Of a stretch of DNA of 64,000 nucleotides, positions 45,132-54,483 are shown one piece after another. The stretch spans positions 62,001 to 126,000 of the forward strand of contig JADKAA010000024.1 in NCBI GenBank assembly GCA_016715465.1. Reading direction: 5' to 3'. Position numbers and translations under genes: made by a program. Below the pieces are notes generated by a model. The model worked only from the letters and a program-made list of their open reading frames with translations. It ran no database searches and was not told the origin of the DNA. Each line of letters begins with the position of its first letter. Position 1 is the stretch's first letter. This DNA is from Saprospiraceae bacterium (lineage in GTDB: Bacteria > Bacteroidota > Bacteroidia > Chitinophagales > Saprospiraceae).

Positions 45132-46634
45132 ATGAGATTCAACGGATACATTTGGGATTTATATAAGCAATCTGAGGAAGGCCGCAATCAGATTAATGAA
45201 TGGTCATCATTTGGTGATTTTCCCGATGATAAGTTTGCAGTTGAGAACAAAGAATCCACAATTGAAAGACTAAAAAAATTAAATTACGATGGATATATAC
45301 ATGGTTCTAAAGTAAATTGGTTCAAGATTATTAGGGATTATTTTAAAAATAAGGAGTTTGCCATTGATAAAGCACTGGAGTGTTATAAAAGCTGGATTGC
45401 CGAGGGAGTTGTAATTGAAGATTTTGCAATTGTTGGCAAAAATAATTTCATTTCATGGACAACAGATATCTCATTCTATTCAAGGATTTTATATTCTTTG
45501 TTTCCAGATTATTTCTTTCCTTATACATTTAAATGTGAATTTTTCAAATTTCAAAATATTTGTAATGAATTTGACATCCCGATTCCTGCTGTACCAAAGA
45601 AAAAGGATTGGGAAGACAGAGCTTTATTTTATGTTGACTTGTGTGAATCTCTTTTTGAGTTTCGCAAATTAACAGGATTTAAACCAAATGAGCTTTGTGC
45701 ATTCCTATATGATTTTGCACCAAGTGTATTAAGGAACCTAGAAGATAATGAGGTGCCCAATCCTTCAAAAGTATGGTTCGTTGGTGCGAATAAGTCAAAT
45801 TTTGATTTTTTGGACAATGCCAAACAAGATAGTAGTGATTCTTGGCAAGGAAATCCTGACGCAAAAAGAGGAGATATTGTTGTAATGTATTGCTTAACAC
45901 CACGAAGTTACATTCATTCGATTTGGCGTGTAGTAGGCGATGGTTTTTCTGACCCGTTTTTCTATTACTACAATGTGGTATATCTGTCTCATCCAATAAT
46001 TTTGGATATTCACATAACTCAACGTGATTTAGAAGCGAATCCGGTTTGGGCTGCTAATCTGTTAATTAAAAAGAATTTACAAGGATTAAATGGATATCCG
46101 ATTAAATTTGAAGAGTATTTGGAATTGGTACAAATGTTAAAATCAAAAGCTCAAAATGTTGATATTTTACCAACAATTAAACCAACCAGTAAATTGCTGT
46201 CCGATGATTTAAAAGACGAGAGAGATGTTGAAATTCGTTTGATAGAGCCATTATTGGAATTGTTGGATTATAACCCAAAAGATTGGATGAGACAGATGAC
46301 TGTAAAAATGGGTAGGGGTGAAAGAAATTATCCTGATTATTGTTTTGGTGCTAATCAAAGGAGTGGTGGAGAATCTGTCAAGATGATTTTAGAATCAAAA
46401 TATGAAATTAAAACCCAAAGAGAATTGCAGAACGCTTATTTCCAGGCAAAATCGTACGCTTTACGATTGCAAGCCGATAAATTTGTGATAGCAGCAAAAG
46501 AAGGTATTTGGATTTATAAACCAGTAAAAAATAGCTATAAATTTGATAATTATTTTACTTGTAATTGGGTTGATATCGAGAACCCTGATTTACTGCATAA
46601 TTTGAAAAAATTGATAGGTAAAAATTTTCTATAA
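45132..46634 (+). CDS. putative modification-dependent restriction enzyme: EVE/PUA-like reader plus PD-(D/E)XK nuclease
   Basis: The 500-residue protein has three parts. Residues 1-205 are helical and unassigned (CEFFKFQNICNEFDIPIP, ELCAFLYDFAPSVLRNLE). Residues about 212-345 resemble an EVE/PUA-type domain, the fold that flips out and reads modified bases: KVWFVGANKSNFDFL, DSWQG, AKRGDIVVMYCL, HSIWRVVGDG. Residues 360-465 match the HsdR N-terminal nuclease fold: ERDVEIRLIEPLLELLDY, then PD at 401-402 and ESK at 421-423, the PD-(D/E)XK metal and catalytic residues, followed by QAKSYALRLQADKFVIAAKEGIWIY. No helicase or methyltransferase accompanies it. A stand-alone nuclease with a base-reading domain suggests cleavage of modified DNA. 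The gene is visibly more AT-rich than the photolyase and secreted-protein genes beside it, a sign of transfer. Confidence 0.7.
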   Translation: MRFNGYIWDLYKQSEEGRNQINEWSSFGDFPDDKFAVENKESTIERLKKLNYDGYIHGSKVNWFKIIRDYFKNKEFAIDKALECYKSWIAEGVVIEDFAIVGKNNFISWTTDISFYSRILYSLFPDYFFPYTFKCEFFKFQNICNEFDIPIPAVPKKKDWEDRALFYVDLCESLFEFRKLTGFKPNELCAFLYDFAPSVLRNLEDNEVPNPSKVWFVGANKSNFDFLDNAKQDSSDSWQGNPDAKRGDIVVMYCLTPRSYIHSIWRVVGDGFSDPFFYYYNVVYLSHPIILDIHITQRDLEANPVWAANLLIKKNLQGLNGYPIKFEEYLELVQMLKSKAQNVDILPTIKPTSKLLSDDLKDERDVEIRLIEPLLELLDYNPKDWMRQMTVKMGRGERNYPDYCFGANQRSGGESVKMILESKYEIKTQRELQNAYFQAKSYALRLQADKFVIAAKEGIWIYKPVKNSYKFDNYFTCNWVDIENPDLLHNLKKLIGKNFL

Positions 46635-46719
46635 GAATTGCAGGTGATGAACCCATCGTGCTGACAGAAAATAACGGAATATGGAATTAATAGGACTGGA
46701 TAATCGTAAAACGCCATAA

Positions 46720-48214
46720 ATGAGGAAAGCAAACCTCATTTTCCCCCATCAGTTATTTGAAAACAACCCCCTCTTTGCTGTAGAGGGTACTGTGTATCTG
46801 GTAGAGGAATATTTGTTTTTCCGCCAGTATAATTTCCATAAACAGAAGCTTGCTTTTCACAGGGCTACCATGAAATATTATGAAAGCCATTTAATCGAAA
46901 AGGGTTTTGATGTCAAATATGTGCAGACCACAGAACCTGAAGCGGATATCCGGTTGCTGATCCCAAAACTTCAGCGGATGGGCATAAGATCCATAACCTT
47001 AGTCGATCCAGTTGACGATTGGTTGTTAAAGAGAATTAAATCCGGGTGTCTCAAATACAACATGGAGTTACAAGTATTTGATTCCCCCATGTTTTTGAAC
47101 TCCAGGCAAGATTTGGATCATTTTTTTAAACCTTCCAAAAAGAAATTCTTTCAGACGGAATTTTATAAACAAGAAAGAATCAGCAGAAAGATCCTGATCG
47201 ATGAATCGGGAAGGCCATCGGGAGGTCATTGGACCTATGATGTAGAAAACCGGAAAAAATATCCAAAGGGTAAAAAAGTGGTAAACATTGAATTTCCACA
47301 AATGGACACCTATGTCCTGGAAGCACGTGTCTATGCAAATCAACATTTTCCAGACAATATTGGCTACTTCAGCGATGCGATAAACTATCCCATAAGCCAC
47401 AAAGCAAGCGAGTTATGGCTAGATCAGTTTCTAAAAAATCGTTTGGCAGAATTTGGTGATTATGAAGACGCCATTGTGTATAAAGAATTACTGCTCAACC
47501 ACAGCTTGCTCACACCTATGCTCAATGTGGGATTGTTGACACCGCATCAGATCATAAATCGCACGTTGGCATTTGGTGAGGCCAAAGGTATTCCCATCAA
47601 TTCCCTGGAAGGGTTTATACGCCAAATCATGGGATGGCGCGAGTTCATCAGAGGGGTTTACACCGCAAAGGGCGGAGCTGAACGAACCAGAAATTTCTGG
47701 GGCTTTACCAGGAAAATTCCACCTGCTTTTTATGACGGTACCACAGGAATCCTACCGGTGGATGAAACCATTAAAAAAGTATTAAAAACCGGATACTGTC
47801 ACCACATTGAAAGACTCATGGTGCTGGGCAACTTTATGTTATTGTGCGAGTTTGACCCCGACGAAGTATATCGGTGGTTCATGGACCTGTTCATTGATGC
47901 CTATGACTGGGTGATGGTCCCCAATATATACGGCATGAGTCAGTTTGCAGATGGAGGTTTGATGGCTACGAAGCCTTATATCAGTGGAAGTAATTATCTT
48001 ATGAAAATGAGCGATTATCCCAAAGGTGACTGGCAGGCGACGTGGGATGCTTTATTTTGGCGCTTTATGGATAATCAACGCACATTTTTTTCTCAAAAAC
48101 CCACGGTTGGGTATGCTGGTGAAGACTTTTGACAAATGGGAAGACGACAAAAAGAAAGCCATACATCAACACGCAGATGAATTTTTGTTTAGCCTGGATC
48201 GGTTAAGGCCTTGA
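46720..48214 (+). CDS. photolyase/cryptochrome-related protein (frameshifted near the C-terminus)
   Basis: This protein of about 497 codons belongs to the bacterial FeS-type photolyase/cryptochrome relatives: N-terminal LIFPHQLFENNPLF and YLVEEYLFFRQYNFHKQKL, the FAD-binding helical domain with LLNHSLLTPMLNVGLLTP, EGFIRQIMGWREFIRG and YGMSQFADGGLMATKPYISG. The main frame stops at 48132; LKNPRLGMLVKTFDKWEDDK continues in another frame to 48214, explained by one base in the long T run near 48087-48094. The segment where this class normally has a Cys-x2-Cys plus a third Cys of the [4Fe-4S] cluster reads MSDYPKGDWQATWDALFWRF, without cysteines. It may repair UV lesions or act as a light sensor. 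Confidence 0.8.
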
Positions 48215-48399
48215 AGCGGTGTGGTGCAGACTTTTGACATCGGGTACATGAACTCAGACTGTAAATACTGCCGTGTAGGGGTTTCTACCACTAACGATAT
48301 AGTCGGTACACCCTTTTAAGTAACGTTTTTATTGCCAAATGAAAAGTTTGATTATTTTTAAGACTTTTAAACCTGACCTTTTCATTTTATACTTAGCTC

Positions 48400-48888
48400 A
48401 TGATAAAAAGAATTACTGCACCCATTGTATTGCCTTTTTGGTGGCAGGACTTATTGGCAGCCATACCCAGAATAATATGCGGTTACTTATTGACAGCAGA
48501 TTTTGGCGCTGCAAAATTTGGCTTGCCGTGGTCGCCGGTTGACAACAATTTGGGATTTTTTGAAGTTGCCTTTTGGTTTCCCAATGACGTTAAGGCCTAT
48601 GGTGGCATATTTGCCATGTTTCCCGTTTTTTTTGCTTGGATGGGCGCCTTCAGTGAAGCGGTTGGTGGCATCTTTATGTTGCTGGGATTGCAAACAAGAC
48701 TTGCCTCATTTTTAATTGCCTGCACCATGTTGGTCGCCATTTTTATGCAGCAGTTGAACCAGGGAGTTTGGAACATGCTTCCTGCCATGGGCTTTCTTTG
48801 GGTGGCGATTTATGGAATGATGCTGGGCTCGGGCAGATTTGGAATCGATCATTTAATTACCAAAAGATACTTTAACCATGCGAAATAA
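48400..48888 (+). CDS. DoxX-family membrane protein
   Basis: This 162-residue protein has four hydrophobic segments with the DoxX pattern: LLAAIPRIICGYLLTADFGAAKFG near the start, FAMFPVFFAWMGAFSEAVGG, LLGLQTRLASFLIACTMLVA and MLPAMGFLWVAIYGMML. DoxX proteins sit in the inner membrane and are linked to redox or sulfur metabolism in some bacteria; the role here is unknown. The stop overlaps the next gene's start by 11 bp, so the two are translationally coupled. Confidence 0.8.
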   Translation: MIKRITAPIVLPFWWQDLLAAIPRIICGYLLTADFGAAKFGLPWSPVDNNLGFFEVAFWFPNDVKAYGGIFAMFPVFFAWMGAFSEAVGGIFMLLGLQTRLASFLIACTMLVAIFMQQLNQGVWNMLPAMGFLWVAIYGMMLGSGRFGIDHLITKRYFNHAK

Positions 48889-49240
48889 ATTCCTCTTAAC
48901 CTTTGGCACTTCAATCCTATTATGGATGACAGGATGTGTGCAAAAGACTTACCATAAAACGCTTGTATTTGAACTTGATGTCTCTGCTTTGAAAAACATA
49001 AGCCACGTAGGAGTCAGGGGTAGCGACAAACCACTGAATTGGGAGTCAGACTTAGGGATGACCGCTGTAAAGAAAGATACCACTTATACGTTGACCACCA
49101 CATTTGTTACGGGATATAAATTTACTGGAATCAAGTTTACGGTCAATGATGAGTTTGAACTCAAAGAAAAAGGAAACCGGAGGGTTTATTTTGAAGAGGG
49201 AGACACCACATATTATAAAGCGGTATTTGATAACATATAG
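48878..49240 (+). CDS. small lipoprotein, possible carbohydrate-binding-like fold
   Basis: The 120-residue protein has a lipoprotein signal with the lipobox LLWMTGC, so Cys20 should be lipidated. The mature part (LVFELDVSALKNISHVGVRG, PLNWESDLGMTAV, YKFTGIKFTVNDEFELKEKG, RRVYFEEGDTTYYKAVFD) resembles starch-binding/CBM48-like beta-sandwiches, which bind glycans. The match is by pattern only. It is coupled to the upstream DoxX gene. Confidence 0.6.
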   Translation: MRNKFLLTFGTSILLWMTGCVQKTYHKTLVFELDVSALKNISHVGVRGSDKPLNWESDLGMTAVKKDTTYTLTTTFVTGYKFTGIKFTVNDEFELKEKGNRRVYFEEGDTTYYKAVFDNI

Positions 49241-49252
49241 ATAACCTCGCAA

Positions 49253-49669
49253 ATGAAGTCTGTCAATGAAACGGCTTTACCACCATTTTATCATGGCACC
49301 AAAGCCAAGCTGCAAGTGGGTGATTTGATTGAGCCCGGCTTTAGTTCCAACTACGGCAAAAATAAAAGGGCGGCCTTTGTCTATCTAACCGCCACTTTGG
49401 ATGCTGCCATCTGGGGAGCTGAACTTGCCTTGGGAGAAGGGACAGGCAGAATTTACATCGTAGAGCCAACAGGATCTATCGAAGATGACCCCAATTTGAC
49501 CGATAAGAAGTTTCCCGGAAACCCTACAAAGTCATACCGTACCCGTGACCCACTGCGGGTTCTGGGGGAAATAAACACATGGCAGGGGCACTCCCCGGAG
49601 CAGCTTAAGGCCATGAAAGCGCACCTGGAACATCTAAAGCAGCTTGGCATTGAGGCAATTGATGAATAA
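49253..49669 (+). CDS. arr: rifampin ADP-ribosyltransferase
   Basis: At 138 residues it has the normal Arr length. The family motifs are all present: PPFYHGTKAKLQVGDLI with the NAD-binding His, VYLTATLDAAIWGAELALGE with the Tyr, and GRIYIVEPTGSIEDDPN, followed by KKFPGNPTKSYRTRDPLRVL. Arr uses NAD+ to ADP-ribosylate rifamycins at C23 and confers resistance in characterised members. Whether this environmental-type homologue does so is unproven. It begins 12 bp after the lipoprotein gene. Confidence 0.9.
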   Translation: MKSVNETALPPFYHGTKAKLQVGDLIEPGFSSNYGKNKRAAFVYLTATLDAAIWGAELALGEGTGRIYIVEPTGSIEDDPNLTDKKFPGNPTKSYRTRDPLRVLGEINTWQGHSPEQLKAMKAHLEHLKQLGIEAIDE

Positions 49670-49757
49670 GTGGCGTTTGAATAATTATGGAAAAAATTAT
49701 GCAGCGTTTGAAATGAATAAAAATTCCGGGAAATAACATATCGTATTCACATCAACC

Positions 49758-50279
49758 ATGACAGAAATTCACATTATCAGAGCAACATTGAATGACCTTA
49801 ACCAACTTCAAAAAATAAGCAGGGAGACCTTTTATGAAAGTTTTGCCGCAGGAAACACCGGGGAGAACATTAAATCCTACTTAGAAGAGGGATTTTCGGT
49901 GGATAAACTAACCACAGAACTCAGCGACAAAAATTCAGAATTTTATTTTGCTACAGTAGACAATGAAATAATTGGGTATTTAAAAGTCAATTTTAATGAA
50001 GCACAAACAGAATTAAAGAATGACAAAGCTTTGGAAATTGAGCGGATTTATGTGTATAAACAGTTTCATGGAAAGAAGGCCGGGCAGGTACTTTTTGAAA
50101 AAGCACTGCAAATAGCCCGACAGCATAAAGCAGACTATGTTTGGCTGGGTGTTTGGGAAGAAAATCCCAGGGCCATAAGTTTTTATAAGAAAAATGGTTT
50201 TATCGAGTTTGACAAACACATTTTCAAATTGGGAAGTGACGAGCAGACGGATATTATGATGAAGCGGCAATTGTCTTAG
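49758..50279 (+). CDS. GNAT-family N-acetyltransferase
   Basis: This 173-residue acetyltransferase contains the acetyl-CoA-binding region LEIERIYVYKQFHGKKAGQV (motif A with the Q/R-x2-G-x-G/A loop) and the motif B stretch YVWLGVWEENPRAISFYKKNGF. The N-terminal half (LQKISRETFYESFAAGNT, YLEEGFSVDKLTTEL) resembles the PaiA/spermidine-type subgroup, but the substrate is not certain. It is 88 bp downstream of arr on the same strand. Confidence 0.85.
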   Translation: MTEIHIIRATLNDLNQLQKISRETFYESFAAGNTGENIKSYLEEGFSVDKLTTELSDKNSEFYFATVDNEIIGYLKVNFNEAQTELKNDKALEIERIYVYKQFHGKKAGQVLFEKALQIARQHKADYVWLGVWEENPRAISFYKKNGFIEFDKHIFKLGSDEQTDIMMKRQLS

Positions 50280-50308
50280 TAGCATGTATAAAGTGTCAGT
50301 CTCAAACC

Positions 50309-51000
50309 GTGCCAAAAGATGAATTAAAATTGAACTACGCCGATCAAAAAAATATCCTTAAAAATTTCTATGACCAAATGGGTCTTTACAGTAGTTTTGA
50401 AAAGGACAACAGGTATCTTGAATCCGCTTTTGCTGAAATTACTGAAATCTGGTATGATAATCTTGCCCAAATTGAAGAAGTAAAATACCTGATGATTGCC
50501 GAAGCACCGTTATGGGGAATACCCAAAAATATATATACAATACCGGGTCAAACCAAACACAATTTTTGTATCGAAATGATTTGGGAGCTATTTTAAATGA
50601 ACACATAAGAGACAATGAAGCATTTATTAAAATTTGCGATAAAATCGGTTTTCTGGTGGTAGATATTTCACCTTTTCCACTCCACGCAATGGACACTGTC
50701 ATAAACTATCGAAAGTTGACAAAGGAACATTACCGCCAATTGGTGAGTGCGACAATTCCGTCCTTTTTCAATTCAAAGATAAAAGCAATTGCAGAGAAGA
50801 AATCAAAAAACATACAGACATTCTTCCGCTATGCACGGGTAAAAAACAACTTTGAAGACCTGATTTCACCTATGCTTATCGACCATCAAATCATAGAAAC
50901 GAAGCGTGACATTGCTTACATTTCTAAAAGAGGAGGGGGTATTGACAGGGAAAAACTTGGCCGGATCATTTATATCAATGAGAGGTTGAAGAAAGGGTAA
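50309..51000 (+). CDS. protein of unknown function (frameshifted)
   Basis: The N-terminal frame starts at GTG 50309 and reads LKNFYDQMGLYSSFEKDN, then VKYLMIAEAPLWG; the next frame continues NTQKYIYNTGSNQTQFLYRN, then ICDKIGFLVVDISPFPL and IDREKLGRIIYINERLKKG to 51000. Adding one G to the G4 run at about 50514-50517 joins them at PLWGNTQKYIY. Repaired length is about 230 residues. The MIAEAPLWG loop and the later DISPFPL vaguely recall the uracil-DNA-glycosylase fold, but I cannot support that assignment. It follows the GNAT gene by 29 bp. Confidence 0.5.
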
Positions 51001-51264
51001 GCCATAGGAATATAAAATGTTCGATCGCTGGCCATTGAATTTTGATCGCAAAGTTTAATTCATATAATAGTTCTAGGGTGGCTAGCAGCATTATATTTTT
51101 TACCCTTTTCAGGGGCCTAAAAATGAGCAAGGTTCAAATTATTTTTTTTAAATTAGATTTTGTTTTTGGTCTGGACATTTATTACACAACAGATTAGCAG
51201 TCCGTCATCTATTGCAGGCAGGCAAGTTGGCGGTATTAATGGCGGTTCACCTTAATAATTGGAT

Positions 51265-52320
51265 ATGACGCTGGAGGATTTGGGATATAATGAAAATTTT
51301 GAAAGGTACAGGATGGAGCACGGTCTGGCCGATTTCGAAATTGGCAGGATTATTTCAGAGCATAGAGAACGGTATGTCGTCAAGACAATTAAGGGGGAAT
51401 TTCAAGCCGAAATTACCGGAAATATGCGCTTTACCGCAAAAAGTCGCGAAGATTTACCCGCGGTGGGTGATTGGGTGACCCTGACTACCTATGATTTTGA
51501 TTTAGGAATTATTCACTCCATCCTGCCCAGATTATCAATCATTAAAAGGCAGGCTGTAGGTCACTCAGGTGAGATTCAAATCATTGCCACCAACATTGAT
51601 TTTGCTTTATTGGTCCAGGCTGTCGACAGAGATTTTAACATTAACAGGCTCGAAAGGTATTTGACCATTTGTAATGCATCCAAAGTTGAGCCGGTAATTG
51701 TGCTTAATAAAACGGATTTAATTGACGAAGTACGCGTTAAGGAAATTGTAGCAGCCATCAGTGCGCGGATTAAAAATGTTCCCATCATACCAATAAGCAA
51801 CGAGACAAAAAATGGATACGATGGTTTATTGTCCCTGATGGAAAAGGGAAAAACGTACTGTATGCTTGGGTCTTCAGGGGTGGGAAAATCCACACTCTTA
51901 AATAATCTTGCTGATAAACCCATAATGAAAACGGATTCCATTAGCCTCAGTACAAACAAGGGAAAACACGTTACCAGTCACCGGGAGTTGATGGTCCTAA
52001 AAAATGGAGGAATCTTAATAGATAACCCTGGCATGAGGGAAGTGGGCATTGCAGACACATCAGGGGGACTTGAAACTACTTTTGATGTCATTGGCAGTCT
52101 TTCCAAAAATTGTAAGTTCAGCGATTGTACACACACCAAAGAAATGGGCTGTGCGGTCATTAGAGCGTTAGAAAATGGTGAAGTCGATAAATCATCTTAC
52201 GAAAATTATCTCAAAATGGAGAGAGAAAGGGCGCATTTTGAAACGACAATTGCCGAAAAGAGAAAAAAGGATAAACATTTTGGGAAAATGATGAAAAATT
52301 ACAAGAAGAGCATCAAATAA
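51265..52320 (+). CDS. rsgA: small ribosomal subunit biogenesis GTPase RsgA
   Basis: This circularly permuted GTPase helps mature the 30S subunit. An OB-fold domain (residues about 25-95, EIGRIISEHRERYVVKT) is followed by the permuted G domain: G4 motif NKTD near 148, G1 GSSGVGKST near 202, switch segment STNKGKHVTSHRE, and G3 DNPGM. The C-terminal zinc finger is CKFSDCTHTKEMGC, with the Cys-Cys-His-Cys ligands. The ATG at 51265 is preferred to the TTG at 51259. A housekeeping gene here shows that the surrounding small genes sit in ordinary chromosome. Confidence 0.95.
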   Translation: MTLEDLGYNENFERYRMEHGLADFEIGRIISEHRERYVVKTIKGEFQAEITGNMRFTAKSREDLPAVGDWVTLTTYDFDLGIIHSILPRLSIIKRQAVGHSGEIQIIATNIDFALLVQAVDRDFNINRLERYLTICNASKVEPVIVLNKTDLIDEVRVKEIVAAISARIKNVPIIPISNETKNGYDGLLSLMEKGKTYCMLGSSGVGKSTLLNNLADKPIMKTDSISLSTNKGKHVTSHRELMVLKNGGILIDNPGMREVGIADTSGGLETTFDVIGSLSKNCKFSDCTHTKEMGCAVIRALENGEVDKSSYENYLKMERERAHFETTIAEKRKKDKHFGKMMKNYKKSIK

Positions 52321-52384
52321 CCATTTGAATTTGGGTTGTAATGAGATGATTGGATGAACTTTCAAATTATAAAAGCTGTGAAAA

Positions 52385-53032
52385 ATGATAAATAATTTCC
52401 CAATGCCTTATCAGTTCACATGCAGGCTGGTATTTGGGTTTGGTCTGGTTTACGCGGCGGTAACGACCTTGGGTTTGCTTACCCTCGAGTCACCTGATGA
52501 CCCCATTGGTAATCCCTATTTTACCCTGATGGAGCTGTTAAGTATCCTCATTTCGTTGTTGATGGCCATCAGTATGGTTGGCGTTCACCAATATGCGGCG
52601 AAGGAAGAAAAGTTTTATAGTTTAACCGCACTGGCCTTGATTTGGCTGACGTCATGTATCACCTCAGTTGTTCACTTCCTAATTCTTACGGTAGGACACA
52701 CACCGGAGGCACATCAATTGTCAAACTATTCTTTTTTCTTTTCATTTAAGTGGCCCTCCGTGGTCTATGCTTTGGATGTTCTGGCATGGGACCTTTTTTT
52801 TGGCCTTTCCATGTTGTTTACTTCAAAGGTTTTAAAAAAAGGTGGTTTAGAGCGAAAAGTAAAGTTGCTTTTACTGCTTAGTGGCACCTTAAGCCTGGTG
52901 GGACTCATTGGGTTACCACTTCAAAACATGCAAATAAGAAACATCGGCATTGTCGGGTACGCTGTGGTAGGGCCATTTGCTTTCTTGTTAATGGGAATAC
53001 TAATTGGGCGTCAAAATCAAATTCAGGATTGA
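52385..53032 (+). CDS. multi-pass membrane protein of unknown function
   Basis: This 215-residue protein has about six hydrophobic segments, including LVFGFGLVYAAVTTLGLL, LMELLSILISLLMAISMVG, LALIWLTSCITSVVHFLIL and VGYAVVGPFAFLLMGILIG. No conserved catalytic motif is visible and I do not recognise the family. It starts 64 bp after rsgA. Confidence 0.6.
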   Translation: MINNFPMPYQFTCRLVFGFGLVYAAVTTLGLLTLESPDDPIGNPYFTLMELLSILISLLMAISMVGVHQYAAKEEKFYSLTALALIWLTSCITSVVHFLILTVGHTPEAHQLSNYSFFFSFKWPSVVYALDVLAWDLFFGLSMLFTSKVLKKGGLERKVKLLLLLSGTLSLVGLIGLPLQNMQIRNIGIVGYAVVGPFAFLLMGILIGRQNQIQD

Positions 53033-53131
53033 CCCTACGATTGAGAAATGATGGGATTGAGCCACATTATTTCTTTTTCACATTTATTGCATAAATTTGA
53101 AGGATCAACCACACCTTTCAACACATAGATT

Positions 53132-53776
53132 TTGGAAATAAATTTCATCACCCTATTAGACCTACTTGGTACCTTCGTGTTTGCCATCAGCGGTATCCGG
53201 CTGGCATCGGGAAAACAAATTGACTGGTTCGGTGCCTACATTATTGGCCTGGTGACTGCCATTGGTGGGGGTACCGCCAGGGATTTGTTGCTCGATGTTA
53301 CGCCCTTTTGGATGCTCGATGGGAAATATTTTGGCACTACCGGTGTTGCCCTGTTGTTTGTGCTGCTTTTTAAGGAAAAATTATTCAGGTGGGCCAATAC
53401 CCTGTTTCTATTTGATGCCATAGGACTCGGTTTGTTTACCGTGGTTGGCATCAGTAAAAGCGTCGATGCAGGTCTGCCCTTTTGGATTTGTGTCGTCATG
53501 GGCACCATTACAGGATCACTGGGAGGCGTTGTGAGGGATGTTTTATTGAATGAGGTGCCCCTGCTTTTCAGGAAAGATATTTACGCGCTTGCTTGTGTTT
53601 TTGGAGGCCTTGTGTATTTTGGATGTAAGTTTCTGGATTTTCCAACGGGAATTACAGAGCTGATTGCGGCCATGACGGTAATTATGGTGAGGGTAATAGC
53701 CATAAGGTATCACATTCATTTACCCATTTTGAAGCCAATTCCGGTAAAAGGCCGGCAAAAAGAGGATAAGATCTGA
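53132..53776 (+). CDS. TRIC-type (UPF0126/YicG-like) cation channel
   Basis: The 214-residue protein has about seven membrane segments in two related halves, each with the glycine-rich kink and Arg-Asp motif of the family: AIGGGTARDLLLD in the first and GSLGGVVRDVLLNEVPLLF in the second. Bacterial homologues of TRIC form trimeric K+-permeable channels. The TTG at 53132 is taken as the start because no ATG lies upstream in frame close to the conserved N-terminus (LLDLLGTFVFAISG). Confidence 0.88.
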   Translation: MEINFITLLDLLGTFVFAISGIRLASGKQIDWFGAYIIGLVTAIGGGTARDLLLDVTPFWMLDGKYFGTTGVALLFVLLFKEKLFRWANTLFLFDAIGLGLFTVVGISKSVDAGLPFWICVVMGTITGSLGGVVRDVLLNEVPLLFRKDIYALACVFGGLVYFGCKFLDFPTGITELIAAMTVIMVRVIAIRYHIHLPILKPIPVKGRQKEDKI

Positions 53777-53956
53777 TTACTTCTACAAGGGTGTGGATTG
53801 TGTTATATATTTATGCCATAAAGATTTCACCAGGGTTACATTTAATTTTGGGGGATAAAGTAAAACACTTTATTTAATAAATGTGGTGATTGCTTAGGTA
53901 AGTCCAATTGTAATGCGATATTATAATTATTTGCAAATTGAAAACGATAAAATATC

Positions 53957-54418
53957 ATGGCGGATGAAATCTTGACAACAACACCGGATTGTGAAATTGT
54001 GAGTTCAAGAATTGTGGATGCACCCGTGAATCTTGTTTTTCGCGCCTGGGCTGAACCCAACCACCTTATAAATTGGTGGGGCCCCAGTGGATTCACCAAT
54101 ACCTTCAATGTCTTTGATTTTAGGGTGGGCGGAATATGGAGCTACATAATGCACGGGCCGGACAAGGGTCATTATGCCAACGAGTGTGAATTTATTAAAA
54201 TTAAACCACCTTCGCTGATAGCCTGGAAACGCTACTCAAAACCCATCTTTCAGGTATTGTTCACTCTTGAAGAAGTTTCTGAAGACAAGACCAAGATAGT
54301 ATTTAAAATGTTGTTTAACTCAGCGGAAGGGTGTCGAAAAGTGAATGCCTTTGCTGTTGATAAAAATGAAGAGAACTTTGACCGGCTTGAAGTGGAGTTG
54401 GGCAGAATGAAATTATAG
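53957..54418 (+). CDS. SRPBCC / AHSA1-like protein
   Basis: This 153-residue protein has the START-like fold: SSRIVDAPVNLVFRAWAEPN, HLINWWGPSGFTNT, FDFRVGGIWSYIMHGPDKG and a final helix ENFDRLEVELGRM. AHSA1-type proteins bind hydrophobic ligands or chaperones, but most bacterial members have no known role. It stands as a single-gene unit. Confidence 0.85.
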   Translation: MADEILTTTPDCEIVSSRIVDAPVNLVFRAWAEPNHLINWWGPSGFTNTFNVFDFRVGGIWSYIMHGPDKGHYANECEFIKIKPPSLIAWKRYSKPIFQVLFTLEEVSEDKTKIVFKMLFNSAEGCRKVNAFAVDKNEENFDRLEVELGRMKL

Positions 54419-54483
54419 GGATACCCAACATTTGACTGGCGTCTAACGTCTTGTTGTTAAAAATAACGCATATCAATAATATC

